A stretch of 64,000 nt of DNA from Thamnaconus septentrionalis (taxonomy: Eukaryota > Chordata > Actinopteri > Tetraodontiformes > Monacanthidae). Below the pieces are notes generated by a model that made no database searches, was not told the origin of the DNA, and was given only the letters and a program-made list of their open reading frames with translations. Where the stretch lies: assembly GCA_009823395.1 (NCBI GenBank), contig CM020513.1, positions 4,484,501 through 4,548,500 on the forward strand, in the 5' to 3' direction. The position numbers and the translations under genes were made by a program. This document shows positions 9,742 to 21,735 of this stretch, piece by piece. Within the stretch, counting starts at the first letter, position 1, and each line of letters opens with the position of its first letter.

Positions 9742-11680
9742 AATTCTTGCAGTTTGGTTTAATGCTTTTATTATGTTGTCATGTATAATGTTATCATATT
9801 GAAAAACAAATATTGAAAAGAAGGGGAAATCTCGCCCCTTTAGTCATTCCTAAATTTGATTAGCGAATGAAAGTAATCATCCGGAGTTTTTTTAGAAAAA
9901 CAAAAATTCCTGACAGCATCTAACAAAATAAGACAATAAAACTCCCAAACAAACAAATTAATATCATACAATGCTGTGGATATTGCAGGCCACCTTTGAG
10001 TTTTTACAAAGTTACTTCACCGTCTCTCTCAGTCTTCCAGACTCTTGGATTTCACCGCGGCAGCCGTGTGGAGATGTGTGGCGTTTTCCCTCGGCCTCTT
10101 GTAGGTTCCCGTTTTACCGGCACTGTGTGGAATTCTTTCCCTCTGTGGAACTCCGGAATGGTCACATGGTTTGGAACATGTGACCAGAACCTCCATCGAC
10201 ATAGCTGCGGGTAGAACATGATGGAAATTTAGATTTTTATTTGCTGGATAAACAATTAACTCTCACTAATACGGTTTGAGAAATGACAGGAGAAAGAAAA
10301 TGTCATAATCCGACAGCTTGAAAGAGTTGAAATGAAATTTTTATTTATTTATTTATTTTTTTTGAAAACTGATAAAAGTTGTGAGCCGAGCCGTTCATTT
10401 TAGCCAACAGGTATGGAAGCTTTCCAGGGGACTATTTGCAGCTGCGGAATGACACATATTTCGACAAAGATTAAATTAATTCCCCTCTTTAAAGGATGCG
10501 GTCATAAAACTTCACAGTCAGTAACGCAGAGCGCGTCTGAAGTTCTGGGCCGCAGATTGTCTGGGAGGCTCATTAGAGCCAATCTCCTCTCTGACGTCAT
10601 CCCTCTGAGATCACGGCGGAATGGACAGCGTGCCGGTTCGAGGAGCAGCCGCCACGGTAGGCTTGATTCCATTAGGCCCTAACTTGTGTCAGATGCCGCG
10701 GCGCTGGGCTCCACCTGAGGCGACTTCCTGGTCTCAGCCGTCCAGGAGCACAGTCCCTGTCTGCTGCAGCGGACCTCTCTCCAGCATAACGCAGATTGAG
10801 GTTTGTCTCATTCGACACAAAAAAACTACCTAGAGGGAGTCTATTCTAAGCAGCGGCTAATCGTTAGCTCGGTAGCAACATAATGGTTTAATGGTCAGTC
10901 GCGTTGGTTTAGGTGGATTTAGAGGCATAAATGGAAGGAAGCGGGCCTTATTACCAACATTTCCTGATTCAATAAATTAAATTCAGTCGGTCCGCTTCCA
11001 ACAAAACCCGAGTTATTCAAACTCTCAGTGCCTAGCGCTAGCTAGCGGGGAAGATGGCTACTAGCTCTCATGTCTGCAGAGGCATTCGACTTTTGATGTA
11101 GAAAGTCGATCTAGAAACGAGCAGGTTGTCATCTTTCGTACTTGGTGTGTTTATTGGCGTGCCAGTAACACAAAGAGCTCATGACCCCCCTGTTTTTCAT
11201 TCTGGTGTGTTGGAATTAGTTTTAGTTTTAGACGGTAGCTTTTAGACGACTGTAATGTGGCTCAAACAATTTTCATCAAATCAAAAGGTGACCGGGTTAA
11301 TTTGAATTCTCTAAGAGCGAGGACGCAGAGCTATGGGGCAAACTTTAGTTTAAAAAGCAAAACAAAAAACAACAAACAAACAAAAAAGAACATGAAGCCA
11401 CTGCTGACTATTTGCGTCTTATTTGTCAGAGCTGGAAAACGTTTCCTCACTGTCCAGCTGTAAGGACCATTTTTTTAAGAGTATTATTTTTTTTTAATTA
11501 TTATTTTTATTTATTTATTTTTAAGACTCTTATGTGGGAAACTAAATGACTCATTGTCAGTCAGTTTCCCACCTTCTCAGCATCCTGGCTCTCTCTCCCC
11601 TCCACCCGCAGAGTCAAGCTCTCTGAGATCATCACGCAACGATCCAGCGACTGGAAACTGATGTGAAAGCCAAGTCCGCG

Positions 11681-11726
<46 letters not shown>

Positions 11727-12639
11727 AGAAGCGGGGAAAGCTCCTGCAGACCAGATCCATCAGCACCTCGGATGGATTTGACCCCCTCAGGTTAACCGCA
11801 CCCATTAATATAAGAGCTCCTCAAGCCTCCACCTCCCTCCCCCGGCCGCCCCCCTTCGTCCAGCGTCCCGCACTCCCTCCTTGCATTGGGGGAGGACAGG
11901 CCTGTGTGTGTTTGTGTGTGTGTGTGCGTGCGTGTACTGGGCTGTTGACAGTGGAGAAATCGCGGCCAGATCAAACGCTCTGCCAGCAGGCGGCTGAAAA
12001 ATGGAGGCGGCGGTCACGTCTGTTCCCCGGCGCAACTTGTGCGCTCGCTGTCTGCCGGCTGTTGACGTTCTAATCCCTCAACGCCGATGTCCTACGACTT
12101 CTTCTCATGTGAAATAGATAGCTGAGCTCGGCGTCCATCCGTCTTGTCTGTCTTGTCTAGCGAACGAGGCGGTTTCTCACGCGCCCTCGGGGTCCTCGGG
12201 CCGGACCTGATTCAGTGTGGACGACCTGCAGGCTGTTGCGAAACAGCTGAGGGACTCTGCTCAAACGAAGGGAATAAAAACCATAACGCTCGGTTGGTGG
12301 AGGATTGTGAAGCAATAAATTGCGAGACGGACGGACGCACACAACGGCGGACGTGAGTCGATCTGACACTTGATGCGACTGCGGCCCAGAGTCGACACGT
12401 CTTGTGTTGCGACATGCTGATGATCTGCAGACTCTCCAAACTGGCAGGAGGAAGAGCTTGTGCAACTTGTTCCCCCCCCATCAACTACCAAGAAAGCCAG
12501 CGGTCATAATAAAAGAGCCCACTGAAGGAAAAACAAAACCTTTGCTTTACAAAGGAACCAGACAATGCAAAATATCTTTACACCAGTGTTTTCTTAGTCT
12601 GTGTCTATTGGTTCTTGTACTTGCCTCAAAAAACAAACT
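9742..12639. other. Intergenic, no gene recognised
   Basis: Contains AT-rich runs near 10330-10370 and 11470-11530, a GC-richer patch near 10530-10760, and the GT microsatellites listed separately. Open frames are short and low-complexity, with no family resemblance. Confidence 0.6.
11682..11725 (+). repeat. (GT)n microsatellite
   Basis: About 22 perfect GT units. A second, interrupted TG run lies at 11903-11935. Confidence 0.95.
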
Positions 12640-12800
12640 GAAAAATCTCCCCTTTGTGGCGTCACCAACGGCACTGATACCCCCCTGGTGTCAGTGACAA
12701 CACCCCATTGTCCGGTGTTGGCTCCGCCCTCTGAGACCGGCTTGTTTTTGTCCCTCAAAGGATCAGATTTAACAGGAGGCTGTAAACAGAGGGATAAATA
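12640..12800 (+). repeat. Dispersed repeat, unnamed family, copy B
   Basis: Carries TTTGTGGCGTCACCAACG, TGTTGGCTCCGCCCTCTGAG and the end motif GGCTGTAAACAGAGGGATA at 12778-12796, in the same order as copy A (2240-2410). Confidence 0.6.
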
Positions 12801-14231
12801 TCCTGCCATGTGGAGGTCTACAGAGGGACACAGCAGAGCAGGTGAGGTGACCAGCAGGTGTCCGGATCTTCCCTTCCTCACCGCCGGAATCCCGCAGCGA
12901 AGGTTTGATTGAATGGAATCCATTCAAATAGACGGCCGTGTAAATTTTGCTCCGGAGCCCTCTAGTGGTGAGCCGAGGTACAGGCGCAATGTAGGACTCT
13001 GTACGAAAACTCTATTGTTTCATTACATCATCATATTTACATAATAAGATGATGAGTTATTTCAACATTGTTGTTCATTTTAAACTTAATTATATATATA
13101 TAAAAAAAGACTAAAGTAATGCTTTGCCTGTAAAGTTCCCCTGAAAATGACACCTTGTAAAGAAGATGTAATTAGGGGGGAAAGAGATTTTGAAATTCTG
13201 CTGACCAGACGACATGTTTATCTAAAACTCAAGCAGAGTTGTTGATCATTGATGAAATCCCTCTGGGACCCTGACAGGGCGAAAACACAATTTCCTAAAG
13301 TCTGTCCTGAAAGCCAAACACCAGCTTGTCCAACAAATGAGGCGGAGAAATTTCCTGAAATTGCCTTTCTGCTTGCTCAACCCTGTATTTTTTCCCCCCT
13401 TCTTTCTTATCTTATTTCATATGTCCCGTCGCTCTGACATTGTTGTCAGAGTCCCTAAAAATCTACACGAGCGGGGGATATCTCAGGAGGAATCGGGGGG
13501 GTTGTGCAGCCAAAAAGGCCTTTCAGGAGGTCCCTTATCCTCAGGCCGGGGAGGAAGTGGTGCGCAGCTCGCCTGAAGTGGTTTACAAGAGACTATTAGA
13601 GGCCTGCGGCAGGATGCCTCGCAAATCCAATTAGGAAGAGCCGAGTCTGGGTCCGGGGCCGGCTGTCAGTCAGAGCGGCGGAGAGAGCAGGTGTCTAGTT
13701 ACCAGGGATGGCGAGGGAGGGTTTGTGTCTGGAGCCCATTAGAACGTGTGTGTGAGTGTGTCGATATGTGTGTGTGCGTGTGTGAGAGAGAGAGAGACAG
13801 TGCGGCATGTGTGAGGAGGGCACGAGCGTCACTGTGGGAACGCCGCTCGGCCGCCTCCCTCGCTCGGAGGGCCAATCCACCGTGACCAATGGAGAGTCGA
13901 TTAGCGTGTCGCTGATGTCACCTCCCCGCTGACATCATCAGGCCTGCCGCTGGCGCTCTCATTAGGTCGGAGGTCGACGCGCTGGAGTATCGCGTCGTTC
14001 CGTTTTCAGGATTGATTGCTGTCGTTATCGTTTTTGATTATTTGTGTTTTCGCTCGTCTCTCTCAACATTTTTGCTGCAGTTCAACCAACTGCCAATCAA
14101 TCCGTGTTCTTTATTTAACCAGAGAGAAACTTGTTGAGATGAAAGAACAAAAAAAAAGTTGACCTGAGCATTAAAACATAATTAGAACAAAACGTACACA
14201 GACATATGGATCTCCGGAAAGCAGCGCATGG
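12801..14231. other. Intergenic, no gene recognised
   Basis: Includes an imperfect TG/GA dinucleotide run at 13746-13798 and a GC-richer block at about 13830-13990 with several TGATGTCA/TGACATCA-like sites. No coding signal. Confidence 0.55.
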
Positions 14232-14800
14232 TTTAGCCCTCTGTTTGCTGCCTCCTGCTGAAAAAACTGATGCTCTGTTAGAGCTTTCGGAAGGAGTCAA
14301 AGACAAGGCTGCAGTGAAGAGTCAAGGGAAGAGGAGGAAGAGGAGAAGGAAGAAGAGGAGGAGGAAGAACGGGAGGAGGAGGAGGAAGAAGGAAGAGGAG
14401 AAGGAAGAAGAGGAGGAGGAAGAACAAGAAGAGGAGGAGGAAGAACAGGAAGCCATAAATATGAGTGGCTGCAGGTGTGTCTTCCTCTCACTACACCTGC
14501 AGCCGTCCACCTAGCGGCTGTGTTATGGCACTGTGCTCTTTGTATGTTCTTGCTTCATACATTTGGTAATCTTAATGTTGTGGCACTCTGGTTAATTTAG
14601 TTTGTCATATTTGTATTGTTTGGAATTGAATTTAACCATGCTGAGTTAAGCCTAATATATTTGTGTGTACTTTTTCTAGAAGAAAAAAAAAAACCAGTGA
14701 AACAGCATAACCAAAGTAAAATTTAACTAAGGTGGTCTTAGGGGACGGAGCCAGCACCTGGCTGGGAGTGTTGACACCTGGGAGAAGAACTCTCTGAAAG
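14232..14800 (-). repeat. Dispersed repeat, unnamed family, copy C (split)
   Basis: The end motif lies at 14232-14260 (TTTAGCCCTCTGTTTGCTGC), with the family's GGAGCCAGCACCTGG / TTGACACCTGGGAG segment at about 14746-14790, in the order expected for a reverse-strand copy. About 480 bp, including the polypurine tract, separate the two. Treating them as one split copy is inference. Confidence 0.4.
14321..14452 (+). repeat. Polypurine GGA/GAA tract
   Basis: Over 120 nt almost entirely of A and G, built from degenerate GAGGAGGAAGAA units. Frames through it give Lys/Glu/Arg or Ser/Leu-rich low-complexity peptides, so I do not call a gene. Confidence 0.9.
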
Positions 14801-17151
14801 TAGAGTGAGGGAATTGTCTATGTGTAGTGCATATGTAGATATGCATTGGACATGAAACAAAGATTTTGATTAAAAAAAAAAAAAAAATCCCAGATTTGCA
14901 TGAAAAATCCCAAGAATGTATAACTAATTTATATTCAAAAAGGATGAGAAAACCCTGATCAAAGAGAGAGGACCTGCCACAAGAGGGCAGTGCAGTTCTC
15001 ATCATGGGGCACCAAGGTGAGGAGAAGATAAACGCAGGAATTTCTGGAGAACTTCCACTCCTGCACACTGTTGTTTTTTTTTTTTTTAAATCAACGATCA
15101 ACTCCAGCAGCTCCTGGACAATCGTGAGGCTTTCTGAACCAGGCATTACTAAAAGCTGAAATGAAATCAAGAAGGGTCACCTTATCCAACTAACCCTGAT
15201 AGATCCCACTGTTATCTATTCCAGTGCAGACCGAAGGTAATGATTTCTGTTTTTTTATGATTCAGACAGCTGTGCTCACCGCTGATGCAGGTCAGCGACC
15301 CCAACAGTGTTTATCTGAGCTGCACGCTAATATTTCCAGTCAACCGTCCTCTCATTAGCACGTTGGACCTTTAAGCCGTGGAGGCTCAGGGCTTCAGCAC
15401 ATTCTTGTGTTTTCCACCTGCTGCTCAGGTAGATGTGCAATCAAGTCTGGGTCGCCGGGAGCGTCATCACGGGTCCAGGAGCAGCGTTCCCAGGCCGGAT
15501 GCTTGAGGATGGAGCGATTTGCTGGAGTGGCAGTAAATTACTTTCTGACCACCTATATTACCTGTGGACTGTCGGTAGCTGTTGACCTTCCAGTGAGACT
15601 CCCCCTGCTGACCAGATACCAGCTCCACATCACAGATAAAGTCTCTCATTATACAAAAGCCACTTGATCAACGTCAGTGTTCTTTATCTGTGTTCTTGTA
15701 TCTGAATGAACCTGTTATGGACCGGAGACCCGGACTTCAGTAAAAGCATACTTCAGTAAAGTACTTTTACTGAAGTAGAAATTGAAGGATTATTTAAGTT
15801 CCCCAAATTAGCCGTATTACAGTATTCAATATTTTTTTGTATTGTATTTAAAGATTCAATACTATTGAAACTAAAAGTATTATTGTTCAGTTTTACTACA
15901 TTTTGTTGCTAAAAAAGGAAGCAGTCCAAACTAGCCGAGAGGCCGAGCCACAGCTGACATAACATGGTGTTGCGATCAGCTAATGAGGAGCCTGCTTGAC
16001 CAAACCTGCTAGCAGGCGGAGGCGGAGCAATCGACAGCTCAGGCAGTGACGACGTAAGCTCTGGCGATGGTCCGTTGAAATATTTCTAATTGTTACTGGT
16101 AACGACGCGGCCCATGAAAAATTAGATCAGATGACAGACATTCCCCTTGTCAAAAATATGCAGTGAAGTGGAAGTGGAAGTCGGAGGACAAAGACTCCAG
16201 TGAAAGACTAGACACTGCTGTGGTGATTGGCTGATAAAATAATGTTTTCATTGCTGCACTTAGAGAGGGCTTGGGAATGTGTGGTGATGTAGATATTTTC
16301 ATGACATCCAGAAATTTGAAATACCTTTGCAAAAGCCAGTTCCTGAAGAATATCCAGTGCTTCCAGGCGGCCCTGCTTGAACTGTGTAGAGTGATGACCT
16401 GAGGCCCCGGTTCTTCTTCTTTTACCCTGACACGTGCCCGTTTAACCGCCTCATAGTGCCGGATGATCATCCGTCTGATCCTCTTAATGCTCCGTCTGGG
16501 AAGAAGTTGCTCATTCCCGCTCCGAAACAATAGTTGGTGTTTTCTACCTGAGCAATTACAGAGCTGGTGAGGTAGATCCTTTAATTCTCAGCAGTTGAAG
16601 AGTCAGCAGGGTTGTTTTCCTGCAGGCTGTCGCACTGCTGATGGATAAACAGCAGACGAACCAAGGGAGGATGGGAGTGTTTTACCTCTGGACCAACCTG
16701 CAAACACTGCATTATTATTGTTAATATTGTCAGTCTGTTTGAATATATCAGTTTTAAAACAACAGGGGTGATCAAGGTGCCACACGGTCAAACTTAACCA
16801 ACCTTTGATCAACAGATAATCCAAAGATGGAGCAGACACAAAAACAAAGAAAAACTTTTTAGTCTGGCGCCACCTGCGCCTGCACTTGCACTCATAAACC
16901 CCCAGTTCGAAAGCTGCTTCAGGTTGGCAATTGCCAACCAGTAGTACCGCCAATGTCCACTCGATGGCGGCACACTTCCAGGAATATTTTCCAACCCCTC
17001 GTGCCGGAGGCCAATTTGAAACTGCGCCTCCTGATGCTGAACCTCAGAACCTCGGACCCTAAGTCCTACAAAAAGGCATTACTATGTAAATGCACGCGCG
17101 CACACACCTTTTCTTTTGCCATTGAAACAGAAGAAACAGTTGCTATCATAT

Positions 17152-17175
17152 GTATATATATATATATATATATAT
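17152..17175. repeat. (TA)n microsatellite
   Basis: About 12 TA units. Confidence 0.9.
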
Positions 17176-18829
17176 TTTAGTTTTGAGATGTATTAATAAA
17201 AAAGCCTTGCGTTGGTGTGTGAATGAAATTTCCCCTGCAGGAAGACACAGAACCTCCTAAATTCAAACCGGGGTGGCGCGTTCCCGACAAATTCGTGGGA
17301 GTATGAACTGAGATATTTCTCTCCCTCGAGGCTCCTTTTGAAGCCGCTGTGGGTTGAGTCACAGAGCTGCCCTCCTTCCTCGTGTGTCTGTGGACTGATG
17401 CTCCCATGAAAGCAGGGCACAGGTGGCACCGGGGCCACTTACGGACGGGGAGCTGCACTCTCTCACCTGTTTCATCAGCCAGGATGGAAGGGGGCCGACG
17501 TTATGATGGAAAGCATAAAAGGAATTTGAATGCACTATAATAGATGGACGGGAAGTGAGAGAAAGAGGGTGAGAGAGACGCAGTGGTGATTGGTTGGCAG
17601 TGCGACACAAGAGGGGAGCATTTTTTCCCCTATTATTATTTGCATGCATCAAGTGGATGATTTTGAAACACAATGTGGTTGAAGATAAGACCTTATACTG
17701 AGGGGTTTTTTGGGAGGACATGCTACAAAATGAGTCCAGATGTATTTATTTTTTTTGATGATGAATGATGTTCAGTCGTTCTGTAATGTTCAAGCCCATT
17801 TTTGCACACAGCCCATGCAGTGTTAGCACAGGGAACCCTGCGGTTTCTCAGATAGCAAGCCTTTAGTGAACACAGAGCTGCCACCAGAAATGAGGCGTCT
17901 AAACACTGCTGCTATTTGGTTGGAGATGCCTGTATGTGTTGTTGCTCCAAGTGGCCAAGTGTGCTACTGTTTCACCACTAGGTGTCGTAGTTTTGTGCCT
18001 GCGCAGCCATCACAGCGAGCAGGCCTCCGTGGCAGAACAAATACAAGGGGACCATCGGCGTTACATCATATACACTGTCAAGTGATCAACGATGAGCATA
18101 GCACTAAAGCCAGAAGATGGCGCTCTTATACTATTTTGCCTCCCTCTTAACTAAACGGTTTTGGCTAGCTGGCATTCTCGCACGCTCCGCTATTGTTAGC
18201 GTCCAGCGGTGAGCGTTAGCTGCTATTCAGTGCTGACTGACGCACCATGAGTAAACGAGTTGCAAAAACGTTTTCCGCAGCCTTGATATCAGTCAGGCGA
18301 CCAGCTGGCCGCCGTGCACCGTCCTGTTTCCCTTTTATGAATAAAGTTCTCACTCTGGGACTGCTCACCTCCCTTCGAGGGCGCTGGGGGAATCCATTCT
18401 TCCAAAACATTAACTGAGAATCGGGTGGTAAATTTCCTAGACATTCACCACCTGAACCCCCGACTCTGATGTGTGGGATGGTTACATAAGATGAGCCATC
18501 AAGGAAAAAACGACAAACAGAGTTCTGAGATGGATTCTTTATGACGTGGTGCGTTCAAGCGAGTCACGCCGCCGCCGCCGCTAACCGCCCTACATTGCCT
18601 CTCTTTTCTTGAAGAAACTCAGTCTTAATGCCTGCCACTGATGTACAGCAAGAAGTAAGTTGGGATGAATCATCTATTTACGTCTCTCAGATGAGCGACT
18701 CCTTCCTGATGCACTTTCAGGCCCGGATGAGCTAAGAGAGAGAGGGAGAGAGGGAGGCAGGATGGACCTTATCGAGGAATATAAATAACTCTGGGGATAA
18801 GATAAAACACATACACAAAAACACAAACA

Positions 18830-18831
<2 letters not shown>

Positions 18832-18878
<47 letters not shown>
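18832..18878 (+). repeat. (CA)n microsatellite
   Basis: About 23 CA units, preceded by imperfect ACAAA/ACACAA repeats from 18807. Confidence 0.95.
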
Positions 18879-18881
<3 letters not shown>

Positions 18882-19049
18882 TCCTCGCATTAAAAGTTTG
18901 ACTTGCTATGCGTTAGCGGGATAACACAGTTAGCAGCATCACAACTTTGACTAGCTTGCGCTGACAAGCTCACTACCCAGTTCACAGGTTTTGTCCACGG
19001 TGGACAGGATGGCCTGGAAACCAACACAAGTCGCAACAACACACCTCCT

Positions 19050-19769
19050 CAGGGCTCTATTGTGTGTCACGCAACAACAGTCTGCGCCGTACGCAAAATT
19101 TCCCTGCATCCGCAACAGATTGTGTTGCAAAACGGTAGACAAAGGTTGGTGGTGTCACTGTTGGTCGTTTTTAACCACTTCCTGTAGATGTCAATTTAAC
19201 ACAAGTAGGCACACATCGACACAGTTTGCTGTGCAGGATTTTTGTCATTCGTTAATGAATCAAATGCCGAATGTCAAAGCCTAACGAGTAGCGTAGCAGC
19301 AATTTGTCTCATATAACTGCTGGCTGCGTGTGAAGGCACCGTCTTCTGTTCCAAGTCAGAGCAGGAGGACGGATCCGTCTCCAAGGAGGCTGAAAACAAA
19401 ACCACACAAGGCACTGCAACACAACACAACGAGCAGGTCGCTGCTGCTTAAATTACAGCTTGCAGCACCAACGAATGACGGACGGGCGCAGCACTTACAT
19501 CACGTCATCAAAATACTATAAGAACAGCTGTCAGTTAGACTGCAGCTCTTCTCTTCACTGTGTCGGATTGAATGTAGGTCCATTTTCTTCTAAAATAGTA
19601 ATTATATTTATCAAATTTTAGCAGGTTACCGACAACTATCAATGCTGGGCGTGAAGAAAGGAAGAAAGATTTCATTTCAAATCCTTTGCTATATCTTAGA
19701 ATTTTGTAATTTTTTTTGGTTCAATGTCGCAATTGAACTGTGTGCCGGTTGCAAAAAACACCAGCCCTG
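19050..19769. mobile_element. Possible hAT-like non-autonomous element
   Basis: The left end CAGGGCTCTATTGTGTG (19050) and the right end ...GTTGCAAAAAACACCAGCCCTG (to 19769) start and end with the CAGGGCT/AGCCCTG pair seen in many hAT termini, and each has a CGCAAC/GTTGC motif about 20 bp inside. The flanking 8-mers do not match, so the call is weak. Confidence 0.3.
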
Positions 19770-21296
19770 AAGAGTAAAAACAATCATTTTTTAAACTGTT
19801 GTTTTGTCCTTAAGTCATTATTCTTTGTCTTGAACGTGGGCTGCTGCTGCTGCTGCTGCTGCTGCTTCTTCTGATTGGCTAAAAAAATGAAATTGTTAAA
19901 AGCGCTAAAACCTCCCTTGAAATGCAGCCGTCATTCTCACAGGAGGTTCTGATCCTCGCCGGGCCTGCCGGGGGCCTCAGCTGGAGCTCTGCTCTCCTGA
20001 GGCCTCTGCCGGACTCGGAGCCTTAAAGCAGCGCATTAAGATTCAACAGGAGGTCCGCAGATGAGGCGCCGACTCCTGCAGTAGCGCTGACGCATCACAT
20101 CAGCGCACTCGCAGCCCCTGAAGTCACGAAAAATTATTCATTTTCTGTTTTTTTTCCCCTCTCTTTCTTGTGCGCTCATTAGATTCAATGATGAGACTTT
20201 GAATAAATAAATGGATGAATGCATCTCTGTATCTTGCAGCCATGGCTGCAAACTCTGGCAGAAAACTCACTCAGCCAATCAGGTTTTTTTTTTTTGTTTT
20301 GAGTTTGGGACAAGATTTAAAGCTGTTTTTTCAGGAAATCAACTCAAAACAATCGCTGCTAACACAAGAATGAAACCTGAGGGGTCATTTTGAGTCGCGT
20401 CACACATGCAGGATGAGTTCACTTCGGGTTAAACGGCGAGAACACCATCGCCGACATCAACACATTTACGATGCGCACAAGCAAATTATCTTGCGTACAT
20501 GAGATAACGGCCTCGAGTGTGCGAGATCATTATCTCCAATGAACAAGAGTTCTCATTTTTTCTCACCGTTCCAGGGGCTCCGCTTTCAAAATGTTTGTTC
20601 GGAAGGTGGATTTGTGTCTTTTTCATTATGATTTTGGCAAAGGCGGCATTCCCCTCTCAGGATTACACAGAAGTTCACATTCTGAACATTGAGCTTATTT
20701 GTCTGCACATGTAAGCAAATGACGGGAGGGAATTTGGGAAATTTGGCAGTGAGCGATGTAATTCGTCAAATTGCAAACTTTTATTTCTTTCTCTATCTCT
20801 CTCTCGGCGGAGCAACTGCTGCCACTGGTTTTTTATTTCATTTCGAAGCCAACGACGCGGAGCGATGCAGTGTCTGACCTCTGATCTCTGATATTACCGC
20901 TCGTTTGTAGAAATGCGTCAGTGCTGTTTTCATACAATAAAACAAATCGTTTCGCATACATGGCATTAAACCCCCAAATTAGGCCTCGGTCCGAGTGGCT
21001 TTGTTGTGGTGGAGGAGCAGCGGGAGGAGGTGGTCAGGTGACCTTCATGGTTTCTAACCAGATTTAACAGTTTTGCTCCCTGAGGGAATTGGAATCTAAA
21101 ACATGCATTAAAAAAAATACACAGTTGAATGCAATTTTCTTTCCGGATGGGAAGAGCATCAAACCAAAGAAAGAAATGTCAGACGGAATTTCTCGATTTG
21201 ATTCGCTGAAGACAAGACGACCAGCAGCCACTGACATTATCAAATGGCAGGTTCACAATGTCTCTGTAGCTCAGTGACCTCATCCAGCTGAGGCAT
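19770..21296. other. Intergenic, no gene recognised
   Basis: Contains (CTG)8 at 19841-19865 and a GC-rich patch at about 19930-20100. No coding evidence. Confidence 0.55.
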
Positions 21297-21735
21297 CCCA
21301 CATCCATCCATCCAATCCATCCATCCTTCCATCCATCGAACAATCAATTCATCCATCCATCCATCCATTCAACCATACATCATCCTTACATCCATCCATC
21401 CATCCATCCATCCATCCATCATCAACAATTCATCATCCCACATCCATCCATCCATCCATCCATCCATCCATCCATCCATCCATCATTCAACAATTCATCA
21501 TTCCTACATCCATCCATCCATCCATCAACAATTCATCATCCTACATCCATCCATCCATCCATTCATCATCCCGACATCCATTCATCTCACCAACCATCCA
21601 TCCATCCATCCATCCAATCCATCCATCCTTCCATCCATTCAACCATACATCATCCTTACATCCATCAATCTCACCATCCATCTTTCCATCCATCCATCCA
21701 TCTTTCCATCCATCTGTCCATCCATCCATCCATTT
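21297..21735 (+). repeat. (CATC)n / CATCCATC satellite
   Basis: A long degenerate tetranucleotide array of CATC, interrupted by ATTCATCATCC, CAACAATTCATC and ACCATACATCATCC variants that themselves recur, giving a higher-order pattern. The minus-strand frame through it encodes a Trp/Asp/Gly/Met-rich repeat peptide with no support as a gene. Confidence 0.95.

Larger units (their letters stand above)
14801..19049. other. Intergenic, no gene recognised
   Basis: Contains T/A homopolymer runs, a (TA)n run at 17152-17175 and a (CA)n run at 18832-18878. I found no frame with a recognisable domain on either strand. Confidence 0.55.

Noticed and set aside
13830..13990. Exon of an unknown gene in the GC-richer block
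   Set aside because: No frame flanked by plausible splice sites shows family similarity; the TGACATCA-type repeats fit regulatory or random sequence better.
14206..14514. Lys/Glu-rich frames over the purine tract
   Set aside because: Low-complexity translation of a GGA/GAA repeat.
21541..21729. Trp/Asp/Gly/Met repeat peptide on the minus strand
   Set aside because: Direct translation of the CATC satellite; all such arrays give this pattern.
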